A stretch of 64,000 bases of DNA from Dugong dugon (taxonomy: Eukaryota > Chordata > Mammalia > Sirenia > Dugongidae), in the NCBI GenBank assembly GCA_030035585.1, contig CM057469.1:116290650-116354649 (forward strand), given 5' to 3'. The stretch's first letter is position 1; the number at the start of each line of letters is the position of its first letter. The notes beneath the pieces are model-generated. The model made no database searches and had not been told where the DNA came from. It worked only from the letters and a program-made list of their open reading frames with translations. A program made the translations under genes and the position numbers. Shown here piece by piece: positions 12,030 to 24,892 of the stretch.

Positions 12030-12460
12030 CTAATATTTTTGAGCACTTACAGTGAATAAGGAATTTGTTCAATATGATTTCCAAGGATCTAAAAAGAAGA
12101 AAGAAAAAACCGTTACTATCGGGTCAATTCCAACTCATACCAACCCTATAAGACAGAGTAGAACTGCCCCATAGGGTTTTGAAGGAGCAGCTGGTGGATT
12201 TGAACTGCTGACCTATTGGTTAGCAGCCAAATGCTTAACCACTACACTATGAGGGCCCCATAATCCAAGGATTATGCCATGGTAAATCATTATGACAACC
12301 ACAGGAGTTAGGATCTATTGATGTCTCCAATTTGCAGATGAGGAAACTAAAACAAACACATTTCATACCTCATACAAATCACAAGATAGTAAGTGGTGAA
12401 ATCTTGATGTACACCCAGCTGTAGCATGATCCCGGGATCAAAATCTCATTCCAGTGCTTT
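12030..12460 (+). repeat. MIR-like SINE split by an AfroSINE
   Basis: The left part has tttttgagcacttacagtg and the right part tttgcagatgaggaaacta and agatagtaagtgg, all MIR landmarks. The AfroSINE at 12089-12263 separates the halves. Confidence 0.7.
12089..12263 (-). mobile_element. AfroSINE, short form
   Basis: The reverse complement carries the tRNA-like head (a box-B-like ttcaaatcc) and the tail with gagttggaattgaccc. Flanking repeats tccaaggat are at 12080-12088 and 12264-12272. The central 45-nt segment is absent. Confidence 0.85.
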
Positions 12461-12464
12461 CCTC

Positions 12465-13800
12465 TTCTGAAGGGATAACTGCTCTGTGATAAAACCAGAG
12501 GAAATAGCAGGAGAAAAGCACATCTTGGATTTCATATCCTCCTATAAAATCCTAATAGCCTGATTTACAAAGAACGTATCACCTGTCCCTTAAAGGAAGT
12601 TGCCTCAAAGGCAGGGGGATCACTTAGGTGAAAACTGGAAAAATAGGCAAGTATAAACAATATTTTTATCTTTGTTGCTAAATTGTATATTATTCTGGAG
12701 GCTTCCCACCTAACAATGGTAAATTTAAGCTGTCTTTTGGTATTTAAGTTCTTCTGGCCAGAAAGAACAGGCTCACGGAAGTTATTGTAAGAGAAGGGTG
12801 TTTATTCTAAGGATATACTAGACCCAGATAGAAAATTAGCAGCACACTAAGGTAGCTCTGAGGTCCAGCTCTTCTCTCCAGCTCTGTCATGGCCTCTGCC
12901 TCTCTTTCTCCTGCCTTTCATACCTCTGTTCATTGACTCCTTCTGCTTCATTATGGCCTTATTCATAGCTTTGACCTAAAGGTGGCTTGCCTGGCTCTGA
13001 CCCTTCAACTTGTGAACCTCTAGCTGCAATTTTCCCATGACTTGGCCCATTGTTTCTGCTTTTGTTAGGTAAAACTTTGAGTGAGGGAATCTGATTTTTT
13101 CAGCTTAACGTTTTCGAGCCATACTAGAGACACCACAGGTAGCTGGCCAGCCTGGGGATTGCTGGCCATGGGTCAAGGCCCTTTCTTATAGCTGCAGATG
13201 TAGTGTCCCGTGATATCCTACCTAAGACAACCCAGCAGAATCTGAGGGTAATAGCTGAACCTCTTACAAGGTGGATCAGTTAGGATTCTTGTTTTTAAAA
13301 ACAGGAGCCACCTTTGACTACTCATCTACAAGAAACAGGAGGACTAGCTTCAGAAATAGAAGCCAAATAACCTCTAGTATAAAGAAAGAAAACAAGCAAC
13401 TCAATAAACTTCCTAGCTAGGTTGTGGCCACTGCTGCTATGCTAAATGACTCCAGTCATTGCCCCCTATACCTCAGTGCATAGTACCACCACCACCAGTA
13501 TAATAGAAGAGTGTATTCTCTAGGATCTCAGGCCATGGGATCCTCCTGGCCAAAGCACCTGTGTTGTTCCACTCAGTAAGCTCCCTTAGCCCTTTATTTG
13601 TGAGCTCTAACCTCTATCCTGGTCCTTGAGGAAGCAATTCCTTTTCAGCCTGACCTCACAGATTCCTGTACTTGGACCCAGATAATCTTTCCCTGGGATT
13701 CATCTTCCATGGGCCTCAAAGGTCACACGCGTCTGAGGCATACCCTTTCCACAGCACTCAGAGGTAGTAAGAGGGATCTGGGTGGGCACGGATAACATCC
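12465..13800. other. Unclassified; possibly an old minus-strand LTR
   Basis: No coding signal is visible. The CT-rich stretch at 12780-13100 and following text has the look of an old LTR read on the minus strand, but I could not assign a family. Confidence 0.25.
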
Positions 13801-14230
13801 TCTTCACTCTTACTCTTTCATGCATTCACTCATTCTATAGATAAATATTACATGCCCATTCAATGTCAGACACAATTAAATGTTAAGAACAAATGTAGCA
13901 CAGTAAACAAAGCTTCAGTTCCTGCCTATACTGAGCCCACAGCCTAGAGGGGAAATCAGGCACTGACTAAATCATTGCAACAAAGGGCAGGGAGTACTGA
14001 TAACGGAAATGCAGAATATAACGGCACATCGCAGAAGAGCCTTACCTAGACAGGGCTCCAGGAAAGGTCTTGCCGAGCAAGTGATGTTCAAGTTGGGACC
14101 TAAATAATGATTAGGAATGATCTGGGGAAAGGATGAAAGAAGGATGAAAAAAGTATTTCATGCAGAGGAAAGACCCTGTGCCAAATGCTTGAAGCTGGAA
14201 AGAAGATAGCAGGCTCAAAGCACCGTGTTC
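13800..14230 (+). repeat. L2-like LINE 3'-end fragment
   Basis: The order of motifs matches the common L2 3' region: cattcactcattctatagataaatatt, an insert like ccctgcc..gagc, caggaaaggtcttgccgag, then gaccctgtgccaaatgcttg. It is diverged. Confidence 0.55.
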
Positions 14231-15305
14231 TCTACATTGTTCCAGATTCACGCCAATCCAAACAAAGACACCCATTGTCTTAGTAACCCTACTCTCTAAC
14301 TATTGGAATCTCAGTTTGCTCTTCCAGGTTCCAGCCTAGAAGTCAATGAACACAGATTAAATTCTGAATTCCTCATGCCTTAGAGCCAAATTACTCTTGC
14401 CCATACTGTTAGTCTATTTAGTCAGCTCCAGTTTCTGCATTGGTTTCGTGATTTGCACCTCAGTTCAGTAGGGGCATATAATCCAGCTTTGAAAATCCAT
14501 CCCTTATGATTCTGATAGCTCCTTCCCTAAGACAGTTAGGCTACAATCACAGCACCCCTTAGGGCTTGACGTTTATCCTTAAATCATGCCCTAGGATAAA
14601 GAAAGCTATACTTAATGGAGTTTGGTTGGCACCCATTTCTCGGAATTACTGTCCTGGAATTGGATGACTGTTGTCCTTTCTCCACTTTCTGTGGCCTTTT
14701 AAGTGTCCTGGTTTCACACAGTCCCGTGGGCTCCCTCCCTATACCACAGAAATTTTCTAGTATGAACTGCAACTGAGTTCTTGTATGACATAGAGCTGGA
14801 AAAACTGAGGAAAGAAATGCCACCTGACAGAATCTTGAACTAAATGACTTAATTTTCACAAAGAAAAACCACCATTCTGGACCTAGGCTCGCATACACAT
14901 GCACCTGATTTCATACACGTAAGCACCTACACGTACTGAAGAAATCCCAATGATAAATCAAGGCTCACGGTCCCATTCCAGACAAAAATGACTTAGAGCA
15001 ATTTCTATCTGCTCTCAAAAAATTAATTAGAACAATATTCCATGCAGTAAATATCTTTGTATGAAATGACATTTAAACTCTGCGTGAGGCTTAGGAAATG
15101 TAACTAACCGATCATCTGCTAAAAATTCCATTAACGGAAAGCAAATAAGATGTTCTAAAATTAATGAATCTATCAACTGGGGTGAGACATTTCAAAAACC
15201 TACCATATCAGGGAGTAATTAATTTTTTTTTTTCCAGAACGTAAGTCATTGCTTCTGAATACCTGAGGAATTTTAATTCCAATGATATAGTGTAGGGTCT
15301 CGTAT
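14231..15305. other. Unique sequence, no gene recognised
   Basis: The only ORF of note is 106 codons on the minus strand (14584-14904). It lacks recognisable domains and looks like chance. No other feature was seen. Confidence 0.4.
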
Positions 15306-15309
15306 CAAG

Positions 15310-15490
15310 AAGGAAGAACACAGGAACAGAATTCAGTTCTCTTTTTGACTTGGCCACTAACTTGCAATGTGACATTGACTAAGTTAGGCTCCCTCTCTGG
15401 TCCTGAAATTCTTCACTGTAGTATGGAGTTAATACCATCTGCCCTGCCTAACATACAGGGGAGTTTTAAAGATCAAATGGAAATAATGGA
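15310..15490 (+). repeat. MIR-like SINE fragment
   Basis: The segment ttgacttggccactaacttg, then gtgacattgactaagtta and a late gttttaaagatcaaatgg, follows MIR order. Confidence 0.6.
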
Positions 15491-15944
15491 CGGTATGGAC
15501 AATTTAGACATTGTCTAAATCAAAAGGAAATTAGAGCTCACTGCATTTAGAAGACTTGTTATAAGGAAAAGAAGAATAGTATCAGTCATTTACTAGAAAC
15601 AAGGAATTGATAGTATTGTACTTTGAGTAAGTAAAAGAAAGCTGACAACCCCACTGAGCACATTCATTTTCTTAGCATCCATTAGGTTACTGAAGCTTAG
15701 CAAATAACCACCTTGGCTGTTGGTCACAGAATTTCCCTGGTGTTTTCATTCCCCTCCATGTATATCAGAATTCCGATCTTCTGGGCTCAGGTCTTGAAAT
15801 GTCAGATCCATTCCAATGGTAAATTAAACACCTAAGAAAAAGTATTTCCTTTCTTGTGGTACAAAAGTAAATTGCCTTGCAACAAAGGCTAATACTCTAT
15901 TTCTTTTTTATTTCCCCCAATCTCCTCCCTTCAAAAGAAGCAGA

Positions 15945-16180
15945 TAGCAGTGATTGAGAGCATAAGTTTGGAGTTTGGGTTTTAATTCCCCTCCTGTTAT
16001 TTCTGTGGAACTGTGGTCAAGGTTTTCAACCTCTCCACATTTTCATTTCCTTGTGTGAAAAATGAGGCTAAGCTTAGCTGTTTCAAAAGGATGCTCTGGA
16101 GATTAAATATGATAATTTATGCAGCGCTCTTCACATAGTGTCTGGCACAAGGTTACTGGTGAATAATTGGTAGTTATACA
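15945..16180 (+). repeat. MIR SINE
   Basis: A nearly complete MIR pattern is present: agcagtgattgagagcataa, ggttttcaacctctccacat, gaaaaatgaggctaag, ggagattaaatatgataat and agtgtctggcacaagg. Confidence 0.75.
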
Positions 16181-16315
16181 TAGAAGAGTTCGTGCACAAA
16201 TTGTTTGGCAATTCTCAGATAACGCTGAATTTATGAATAAAGTGACTTTCTAAATTAATGATATCTTAATATCTTTTATAAATAAATTTTGTTTTATTGC
16301 GTTTAAGCATATATA

Positions 16316-16478
16316 AACCAAAAACCAAACCCATTGCCTTGAGTCAATTCCAACTCATAGCTACCTTAGCTATAGCTGCAATGGCTGCCAACCAGAAGGT
16401 CAGCAGTTCAAATCCGCCAGGCCACGTTGGAAACTATTTGGGGCAGTTCTACTCTGTCTGATAAGGTTGCTATAAGTA
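16316..16478. mobile_element. Two partial AfroSINEs, head to head
   Basis: 16316-16376 reads as an AfroSINE tail on the minus strand (ccaaacccattgccttgagt). 16380-16478 reads as a short-form AfroSINE on the + strand (ccaaccagaaggtcagcag, then ggggcagttctactctgtct). They are either an inversion inside one element or two truncated insertions. Confidence 0.7.
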
Positions 16479-16689
16479 AGCATATATAAAGCATGAAAAA
16501 AGCTGGACAAGCATTGTTTGCTCAATGTCTTCAAGGAAACTTTGATAAAGGTTAAAGGAAAGATAAAAATGATTGCAGCTAGTGGTTCAGTAAGCAACAG
16601 AAATTACTCAGAAGAGCCACTTTTCAGTAACCTCAACCTGAAGACTATATTTCTGTCATTCCACTGAAAATTGTCTAATATCTATCATG

Positions 16690-16850
16690 TTTCAGGAACT
16701 GAATGTATTATAATTATTATTATCTGTCATTTATTGTGTGATTACTATATGCTAGTCAACATTCTTAAAGATATCCATTATCTTTATTTTATTTAATTCT
16801 TATTACAACTTTCTGAGATGGGTCTGCCAGATTTGAGAGCTCTAACTTTT
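16690..16850 (+). repeat. MIR-like fragment
   Basis: The segment catttattgtgtgattactatatg, then attcttattacaactttctgag, resembles the MIR middle region in + orientation. Confidence 0.5.
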
Positions 16851-18380
16851 AATCATTATGCCTCATGTATTTCTCCCTTCTGCTAGTCCATTCTTTAGGC
16901 CAGCTGTACGTGGAAATGGGTATCCAGAAGCTGAACAAACACCATGAGTAGGAAAGAGAACACAAGGACCTTAAAGCATCTATACTTCCTTAGATAATTT
17001 CCAGCCTAGGAATCCTGTTGGAATCCAATCCTTATGTTTGGTCCTCCATCCCCGCCCCGGGCCCCTACTCTAATCATGTCAGCTAATTCCAAGTGCTACC
17101 TGAGAACTGGAGCTGACACTTCTCACCATATCCTCAGAGAATATTGTCCACTTGAATTTGTCTTAGGAGTGTTCTTCTCCTTGATGAAACACATTATTTA
17201 ACCTTGCCGTTCCCTAGTTGTCTTGTATGAACACCAGATTTGAGACATCTCATTCCTTCCCTACTACAACTTAGAGTATCTGGTTACTTGATCTTCCTTA
17301 CCTAACGCCCTCTTTCTGTCTCATCCTCAGGCTGGTGTTCTCATTTTGCTTCTGTCTTAGCTCTTGGTCCTCCCCTCAGTTACAATAGAATCTTATTGAA
17401 ATCTCCATTCTCCCCTAAGCAATTAAAGATGATCTAAGAAGCATAGAGAGGAGGCAGCAAGTGTGAAAAAGGGAAAGCCTTGGATGTTACATGCCATGTT
17501 TTGAACAGTATTTTCTATGCAATTCTTTTACTTCCTATTATTCCTACTTCAGGCCATGAAATGTAAGCCTCAAGGAACAAATGTTTTCTTTAGTCTGAGT
17601 TTTTAACACCAGCCAACTCACAAGATCAGATATCTTGAGGGACCTACAATCATTTGATCTGAATTCTTCCTGCTCCCAACACCTTATTGTTATTTTTTTC
17701 TTTTAGTAATCTGGTGTCTAAAAATGTTGACCTTCAGAGCACTATCCTACATAGAACATATATCTACATTGACCAGTAGTGGCTATTCTGCTCTTTGATT
17801 TAGTCCAAATTTCAATGTCTTATTATATATGCTTGGTCTGCCTTCTGGACCCAAATAGCCCCTAGAACAAGGAGTAATCAGAAAGAGAACATTTATCAAA
17901 CTCTACCAATTTTTGAAAGATTTTCTAAAAAATGTGGCCCTTTAGTGATTAGATTCTCCCCTGATAATCTCATATATATGACAATTGCCATGTTTAAAAG
18001 TTAAGTCCTGTAATCAAAGAGTTCTTCCTTCTAAAGCCCAATAGAGCTGAGCTCACAGAGCTTAACAGTCATTGTTTAAGAAAGTTATTTATTTTAAAAT
18101 ACTATGTAATGCAAAGTATATTCAATTTCTTCAAATAATAATTCTTTATAAGGAGAGACCAATGGGTACATGTGTTTTTATTTTAGAAATAAGTTCTTTC
18201 TCTAATAGCCAGGACAAAATCATAGAGTTAACATTATCACGAATAGTTCTATTTCCAGACTGGTTTCTTGACAGTTTACTTTTCCCAAAGATTGCTCACA
18301 AATGATCCTTCTGATGCAATAAGATAGGAAGATGGCTTTCCCAAAGATTGTCTGATATTTTAATATGGGAGCAGTAACTC
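16851..18380. other. Unique sequence, no gene recognised
   Basis: There are no ORFs with recognisable domains, no RNA gene and no clear repeat family. The small ORF at 18072-18305 is AT-rich and not convincing. Confidence 0.4.
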
Positions 18381-18384
18381 TAAA

Positions 18385-20636
18385 AAAATATTTTCCAGGA
18401 GGTCTCTTGGCCCACCACCAACTGTCTGTCAGTTTGTCATACTGTGGTGGCTTATGTGTTGCTGCGATGCTGGAAGCTACACCACCAGTATTTCAAATAC
18501 CAGCAAGGTCACTCATGGTGAACAGGTTTCAGCAGAGCTTCCAGATTAAGACACACTAGGAAGAAGGACCTAGCAGTCTACTTCTGAAAATAATTGGCTA
18601 GTGAAAACCTTATGAATACAGTGGAATTTTTTGATATAGTGCCAGAAGATAAGCCCCTCAGGTTAGAAGGCACTCAAAAGACCACTGAGTGAGTACCTGA
18701 CTAAGTGAAGAGCTGCCTCCTCAAAGTAGAGTGGTCATCAATGACTTGGATGGACTAATGTTTTGGGGACCTTCATTTACTGATGTGGCACAACTCAAAA
18801 TAAGAAGAAACAGCTGCAAACATCCGTTAATAATCAGAACATGGAAGGTATGACATATGAATCTAGCAAAATCAGAAGTTGTTAAAAATTAAATGGAATG
18901 CACAAAGATCGATATCCTAGGCATTAGTGAGCTGAAATGGACTGGTATTGGTCATTTTACATTGGGTAATAATGTGGTCTTCTATGCCAGGAATGACAAA
19001 TTGAAGAGAAATGGAGTCTCATTCATGGTCAAAAAGAACATTTCAAGATCTATCTGAAGTAAAACACCCTCAATAATAGGATGATATCCATACACCTACA
19101 AGGAAGTTACACCTACACATACAGTTAATATGACTATTATTCTAATTTATGCTACAAACACTAAGGTAAAAGATGAAGAAATAGAAGTGTTTCACAAATT
19201 TATGCAGTCTGAAATTGATCAAACATGAAATCAACAAGCATTGATAATTACTGGTGATAGAAATGAAAAATTGGAAACAAAGAAGAAGGATTGGTAATTG
19301 GAAAATATGGCCTTAGTGATAGAAAAGGGACCCAGAGATCCCATGATAGAATTTTCCAAGACCAAGGACTTATTCATGGCAAATACGTTTTTACAACAAC
19401 ATAAACAGTTACTATACATGTAGACCTTGCCAGATGGAATACACAGGAAACAAATCACCTACATCTGTTGAAAGAGACAATGGAGAGGCTCAACGTCATC
19501 AGTCAGAACAAGGCTAGGGACCAACTGCAGAACAAACCATCAATTGCTCATATGCAAGTTCAAGTTGAAGCTGAAGAAAATTAAAATCAGTACACGAGAG
19601 CCAAAATATGACCTTGAGTATATCCCGTCTGAATTTAAAGACCACTTCAAGAATAGACTTGACGCATTGAACACTAATGACCGAAGAAGACCAGATAAGT
19701 TATGGAATGACATCAAGGACATCATAAGTGAAGAAAGCAAGAGGTCTTTAAAAATACGGGAAAGAAAGAAAAGACCAAAATGGATGTCAGAAGGGACTCT
19801 GAACTTGCTTTTGAACTTAGAATAGATAAAGTGAAAGGAAGAAATGATGAAATAAAAGAGCTGAACAGAAGATTTCAAAGGGCAGCTGGAGAAGACAAAA
19901 TAAAGTATTATAACGATAAGAGCAAAGACCTGGGTTAGAAAACAAAAAGGGAAAAACACACTTGGCATTTCTCAAGCTGAAAGAACTGAAGAAAAAATTC
20001 AAGCCTAGAGTTGGAATATAGAAGAATTCTATGGGCAAAACATGGAAAAACACAGGAAGCATCAAAAGAAGATGGAATTAATACAGAGTCACTATACCAA
20101 AAAGATTTGGTAGACATTCAACCAGTTCAGGAGGTAACACATGATCAAAAAACTTGTGGTACTGAAGGAAGAAGTCCAATCTGCACTGAAGGGAATGGCA
20201 AAAAACAACGATCCAATAATTGATGGAATTCCGGTTGAGATGTTTCAACAAACAGATGTAATGCTGGAAGCGCCTCACTTGTCTATGTCAAGGAATTAGG
20301 AAGACAGCTACCTGGTCAACCAACTGGAAGAGTTCCATATTTGTGCCCATTTTAAAGAAAGGTGATCCAACAGAATGTAGAAATTATTGAACATCATTAA
20401 TATCACATGCAAGTGAAATTTTGCTGAATACAAAATCAGTTCCAGCAGTACATGGACAGGGAACTGCGAGAAATTCAAGCCAGATTCAGAAGACGAGGTG
20501 GAATGAAGGATATCATTGCTGATGTCAAATGAATCTTGGCTAAAAGCACAGAACACCAGAAAGACGTTTACTTGTGTTTTGTTGACTATGCAAGGGCATT
20601 TGACCTTGTGGATCATAACTAATTATGGTTTTGAAC
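18385..20636 (+). pseudogene. RTE-clade LINE copy, endonuclease and partial RT, broken
   Basis: RTE LINEs encode an endonuclease and reverse transcriptase in one ORF. Here a leader (18385-18800) precedes endonuclease blocks in broken frames: IDILGISELKWTGIGHF near 18910-18960, and an IITGDRNEK block near 19240-19270, the counterpart of the GDFN motif. Linker blocks follow (19544-19825: KDHFKNRLDALNTNDRRRPD; RKKRPKWMSEGTLNL), and RT entry motifs at 20011-20223 and 20540-20620 (DVYLCFVDYARAFDLVDHN). Many stops and frameshifts are present, and it is 3' truncated at 20636 against old L1. The reverse strand shows only shadows. Confidence 0.85.
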
Positions 20637-20639
20637 AAC

Positions 20640-21655
20640 AATCTATAATTTGATTATTTTTCCTCACCATTGTATCTTTGAGGTTAATCAATACTGATGC
20701 CTATAACTGTGATTCATTAATTTTCAATACCATAATGGTATTTCATCGTTTATTTTAGCCACAAAAATATTTATCTATTTTCCTGTTAATGAATATTTGA
20801 CTTATTTTTAGCTTTTTCCATAATAAATAATGGCACTATGAACATTTCTGTATATATCTCTTCACATATATTTGCAAGTTATATATTCCTAGGGATAAAA
20901 TGCTTGGATATAAGGTCATAAGAAAATGCCAGTTTTCCCAAGTGGTTGTATCAATTTTCATTCTTTCCAGCAGCAATATGGATGGTTCATTGCTCCATAT
21001 CTTCATCAAAATTTTGGAATGTCAAACTTTCATTCTTTGTCAATATTGTAGATGTAAATTACACTTCATTATGGTTTGCTTTGATGCCATCAATTTCTAA
21101 CAAGGCTAACATTTTGTCATGTGCACATTGACCACATTGCTTCCTCTTTAGTGGAATGCATGTTTTTGCTCTACTATTCTTATTGATGCATTATTTTTCT
21201 CATAGATTTTTTTCTCTTATGAACATACTAGATATTAATCCTTTGTCAGTTATGTGTCACAAAACCATTTTAGCTTGTTTGTGCCTTGCCATTTACTTTT
21301 TATTGCATTTTATTTTATGTTAACTTCAATATAGTTAAATTTAGGAATATTTTATTTTGTAATCTGTGGTTTTTCTGTTTGAGAAAACTCCCTAGCTTAA
21401 AGTCAAAAATAGATTTTTCAATATTCTCTTATAAAGTTAAAGGTTTGGTTTTCACATTTAAGTCATCAGTTCTCCTGAATTGTTTTTGTTGCAGTTGTTG
21501 TTTTGTTTTTGTATGGTAGGGGATGGGAATCAGAATTTTTTTTTTTCCCATATGGATGATGGCTCTCCATATTTTGAGTTTCACTATATCGTATTTATGT
21601 TTCTGGACTCTTTCTTCTGATTCACTGCTCAAGTTTGCTATCCCTGCACGAACAC
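20640..21655 (-). mobile_element. Old L1 fragment (ORF2 C-terminal region)
   Basis: On the + strand it shows the antisense of the L1 ORF2 end: aatggcactatgaacatttctg, gggataaaatgcttggata, ttttcattctttccagcagcaa, and then agatattaatcctttgtcag. It is heavily decayed, and no ORF in it is meaningful. Confidence 0.7.
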
Positions 21656-21659
21656 TGTT

Positions 21660-21984
21660 ACTCATGTTAGGTGCCTTAGGGTGGGTTCCAACTCATATCG
21701 ACCCCTTGCACAGCAGAATGAAACACTACAGTCCGGTGCCATCCTCACAATCATTGTTAATCTTGAGCCCCTTGTTGCAGCCACTGTGTAAATCTATCTC
21801 ATTGAGGGTCTTCCTCTTTTTCCCTGACAATCTACTTTACCAAGCATAACGTCCTTCTCCAGGGACAGGTCCGTTCTGATAACATGTTCAAAATTTGTGG
21901 GACTAAGTCTTGAAATCTTCACTTCTAAGGAGCATTCTGGCTGTACTTCTTCCAAGAAAAAATTGTTCATTCTTCTGACAGTTC
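21660..21984 (-). mobile_element. RTE LINE 3'-end fragment
   Basis: On the minus strand this is the last ~320 nt of an RTE element (RTE C-terminal coding plus tail, ending at caatgattgtgaggatgg.. ..gagttggaaccc). It abuts a second RTE copy of the same orientation whose tail starts at 21985. Confidence 0.75.
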
Positions 21985-23668
21985 ATGTTGTTGTTGTTGT
22001 CAGGTGCTGTTGAGTCAGTTCCAACTCACAGTGATCCTACATACAATAGAACAAAATGCTGCCCAGTCCTGTGCCATCCTCACAATCTTTGTTATGCTTG
22101 AGCCATTGTTGAAGCCACTGTGTCAATCCATCTCATTGAAGGTCTTTCTCTTTTTTGCTGACCCTCTATTTTACCAAGCATGATGTCTTTCTCCAGGGAC
22201 TAGTCCTTCTGATAACACGTCCAAAGTATGTAAGACGGAGTCTTGCCATTCTCCCTTTTAATAATCATTCTGGCTGTACTTCTTCCAAGACAAATCTGTT
22301 CGTTCTTCTGGCAGTCCATGGTATATTTAATGTTCTTCACCAACAGCATAATTCAAAAGCATCAATTCTTCTTTGGTCTTCCTTATTCATTGTCCAGGCT
22401 TCACATGCATATGAGGTGATTGAAAATACCATGGCTTGGTTCAGGCACATCTTAGTGCTTAAAGTGAATCTTTGCTTTTTAACACTTTAAAGAGGTCGTT
22501 TGCAGAAGATTTGCGCAAGGCAATGCATCGTTTGATTTCTTGACTGCTGCTTCCATGGGCATTGATTGTGGATCTAAGTAAAATGAAATCCTTGGCAATT
22601 TCAATATTTTCTCCGTTTATCATGATGTTGCTTATAGGTCCAGTTGTGCGGATTTTTGTTTTCTTTTTGTTGAGGTGCAATCCATATTGAAGGCTGTAAT
22701 TTTTGATCTTCATCAGTATGAGCTTCAAGTCCTCTTCACTTTCAACAAGAAAATTTGTGTCACCTGCTTATTTCAGGTTGTTAATGAGTCTTCCTCCAAT
22801 CTTGATGCCCTTGTTTATATAGTCCGGCTTCTCAAATTATTTGCTCAGCATACAGCTTGAATAAGTGTGGTGAAAGGATATAACCCTGATGTACACCTTT
22901 CCTGAATTTAAACCACGCTTTATCCCTTTGTTCTGTTCGAATGACTGTCTCTTGGTCTATGTACAGGTTTCACATGAGCACAGTTAAGTTTTCTGGAATT
23001 CCCATTCTTTGAAGTGTTATGATCCACACAGTCAAATGTCTTTTTCATAGTAAAGAAAATATATGTAAACATCTTTCTGATATTCTCTGATTTCAGCCAA
23101 GATCCATCTGATATCAGCAATGATATCCCTCGTTCCATGTTTTCTAAATCTGACTTGAACTTCTGGCACTTCCCTGTGATGTACTGCTGCAACAGCTTTT
23201 GAAAGATCTTCAGCAAAATTTTACTTTGTGTAATATTAATGATATTGTTTGATAATTTCTGCGTTCTGCTGGATCACCTTTCTTTGGAATAGGCACAAAC
23301 ATGGATCACTTCCAGTCTGTTGCCCAGGAAGCTGTTTTCCAAGTTTCTTGACATAGATGAGGGAGCACCTCCAGTGCTGCATCCATTTGTTAAAATATCT
23401 CAGTTTGTATTCCATCAATTCCTGGAGCCCTGCTCTTTAGCATTCCCTTCAGTGCAAGTTGGATTTCTTCCTTCAGTACCATCAGTTCTTGATCAATTTG
23501 GTTCAATGTTGGCCAATTCTTTTTGGTACAGTGACTCTGTGCATTCCTTCCATCTTCTTTTGATGTTTCCTGTGTCATTCAGTATTTTCCCTGAAGAATC
23601 CTTCAGTATTGCAATGCAAGGTTTGAATTTTTTCTTCCGTTCTTTCAGCTTGAGAAAGGTAAAACACT
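21985..23668 (-). pseudogene. RTE-clade LINE, 5'-truncated RT and C-terminus, broken
   Basis: The minus strand carries RTE RT in pieces: 23578-23390 (KEEIQLALKGMLKSRAPGID), 23216-22920 (MKKTFDCVDHNTSKNG) and 22728-22459 (LQYGLHLNKKKTKIRTTG, then RSTINAHGSSSQEIKR). The C-terminal region and a tail of (caa)n follow, seen as ttgttgttgttg at 21988-21999. Multiple frameshifts exist. The 5' end corresponds to the linker before RT. It shares its end with the 106-nt insertion at 11767. Confidence 0.85.
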
Positions 23669-23674
23669 AGAAAA

Positions 23675-24265
23675 CATTTTCTTATGCACAAATAGTACAA
23701 AAGGTAGCTCATCCTCACTGATTCTATTCAATAGTACCACTGAAAGGGCACTTAGACAAGTGAAGGAAAATTTAAAAGTAGAAAAGAAGTAAATGGAATT
23801 GTCATTATTTGCATATGGTGTGTTGTCTCCATAGAAAACCCAAAAGAACTTCCAAATTAATTGTTAGAGTTAATGGGAGAATTTAGAAAGCAAGAAGAAC
23901 ATGAGATCAACATACGAATGTCAACTGAACTTTCGTATTCCAGCAATAGCGTTAGAAAGGTATTTTAAAGAAAAATACCATTTGTAATAGGAATAACAAT
24001 ATAAAGTACCTAGGGATATATCTAATAAAAAAGAATCAAGACCTCATAGAACATTTTAAACTATAAAGAAGACCTACAAATATGGATAAATTGATCATTT
24101 TTATAAAAGAAGGAGTTAATATCTTAAAAATGCTACTTGTCTCTATATTTATCCATGAATCTGAAATCAGGATACCAACAGGGCTATTTTGGTAATTTGA
24201 TTAAGTAGTTTTTAAATTCATAGGAAAGAGTCAAGGGCCAAGAATGAGTAAAGAATTCTATTTGA
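23675..24265 (+). mobile_element. Old L1 ORF2 fragment
   Basis: It contains remnants of the L1 RT C-terminal region: aagtagaaaagaagtaaa, ccatagaaaacccaaaaga, tacctagggatatatctaat and tatggataaattgatc. It has no open frame. Confidence 0.65.
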
Positions 24266-24269
24266 CCAC

Positions 24270-24805
24270 ACAAGGGAAGTTATTAATACAAAGTAGTGTT
24301 GGAAGACCAGTTAATAGGATTATTATTCAAATTTACAAACCAACGACTAATGGCAAAGATGAGGTAATGGAAGATTTTTACCAACTTCTGTAGTCTGAAA
24401 CTGATCAAACTGATGCATTAATTATTACTGGTAGTTATTCATTTAAGCATGTGAAAGCTGGACAATGAATAAGGAAGACTGAAGAAGAATTGATACCTTT
24501 AATTATGCTATTGGCAAAGAAGAATATTGAATATGCCGTGGACTGTTAGGAGAATGAACAAATCTGTCTTGGAAGAAGTACAGCCAGAAAGCTTCTTAGA
24601 AGTGAGGATGGCGAGACTTCATCTCACATACTTTGGACATGTTATCAGAAGGGACTATTCCCTGGAGAAGATCATCTTGCTTGATAGAGTAGAGGGTCAG
24701 CAAAAGAGAGGCAGACCCTCAAGGAGATGGATTGACACAGTGGCTGCAACGATGGGCTCAAGCGTAGCAATGATTGTGAGGATGGTACAGGAACCGGCTC
24801 CCTTC
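24270..24805 (+). pseudogene. Internally deleted RTE LINE (endonuclease piece joined to C-terminus)
   Basis: 24330-24430 matches the RTE endonuclease (NGKDEVMEDFYQLL.. IITGS). It is followed without RT by the RTE C-terminal segment in the 24527-24808 ORF: VRRMNKSVLEEVQPESFLEV, ARLHLTYFGHVIRRDYSLEK, and a basic GQQKRGRPSRRWIDTV. This last block is typical of RTE C-termini. The RT domain of about 1.5-2 kb is missing. Confidence 0.8.
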
Positions 24806-24892
24806 TAGACTTTGCCGATTGTATACTTTTGTTGCCACATAAATCGTTTTTTCATCTCCTGAATTTCCTAGATATTGGTATTTAGTATTAAG

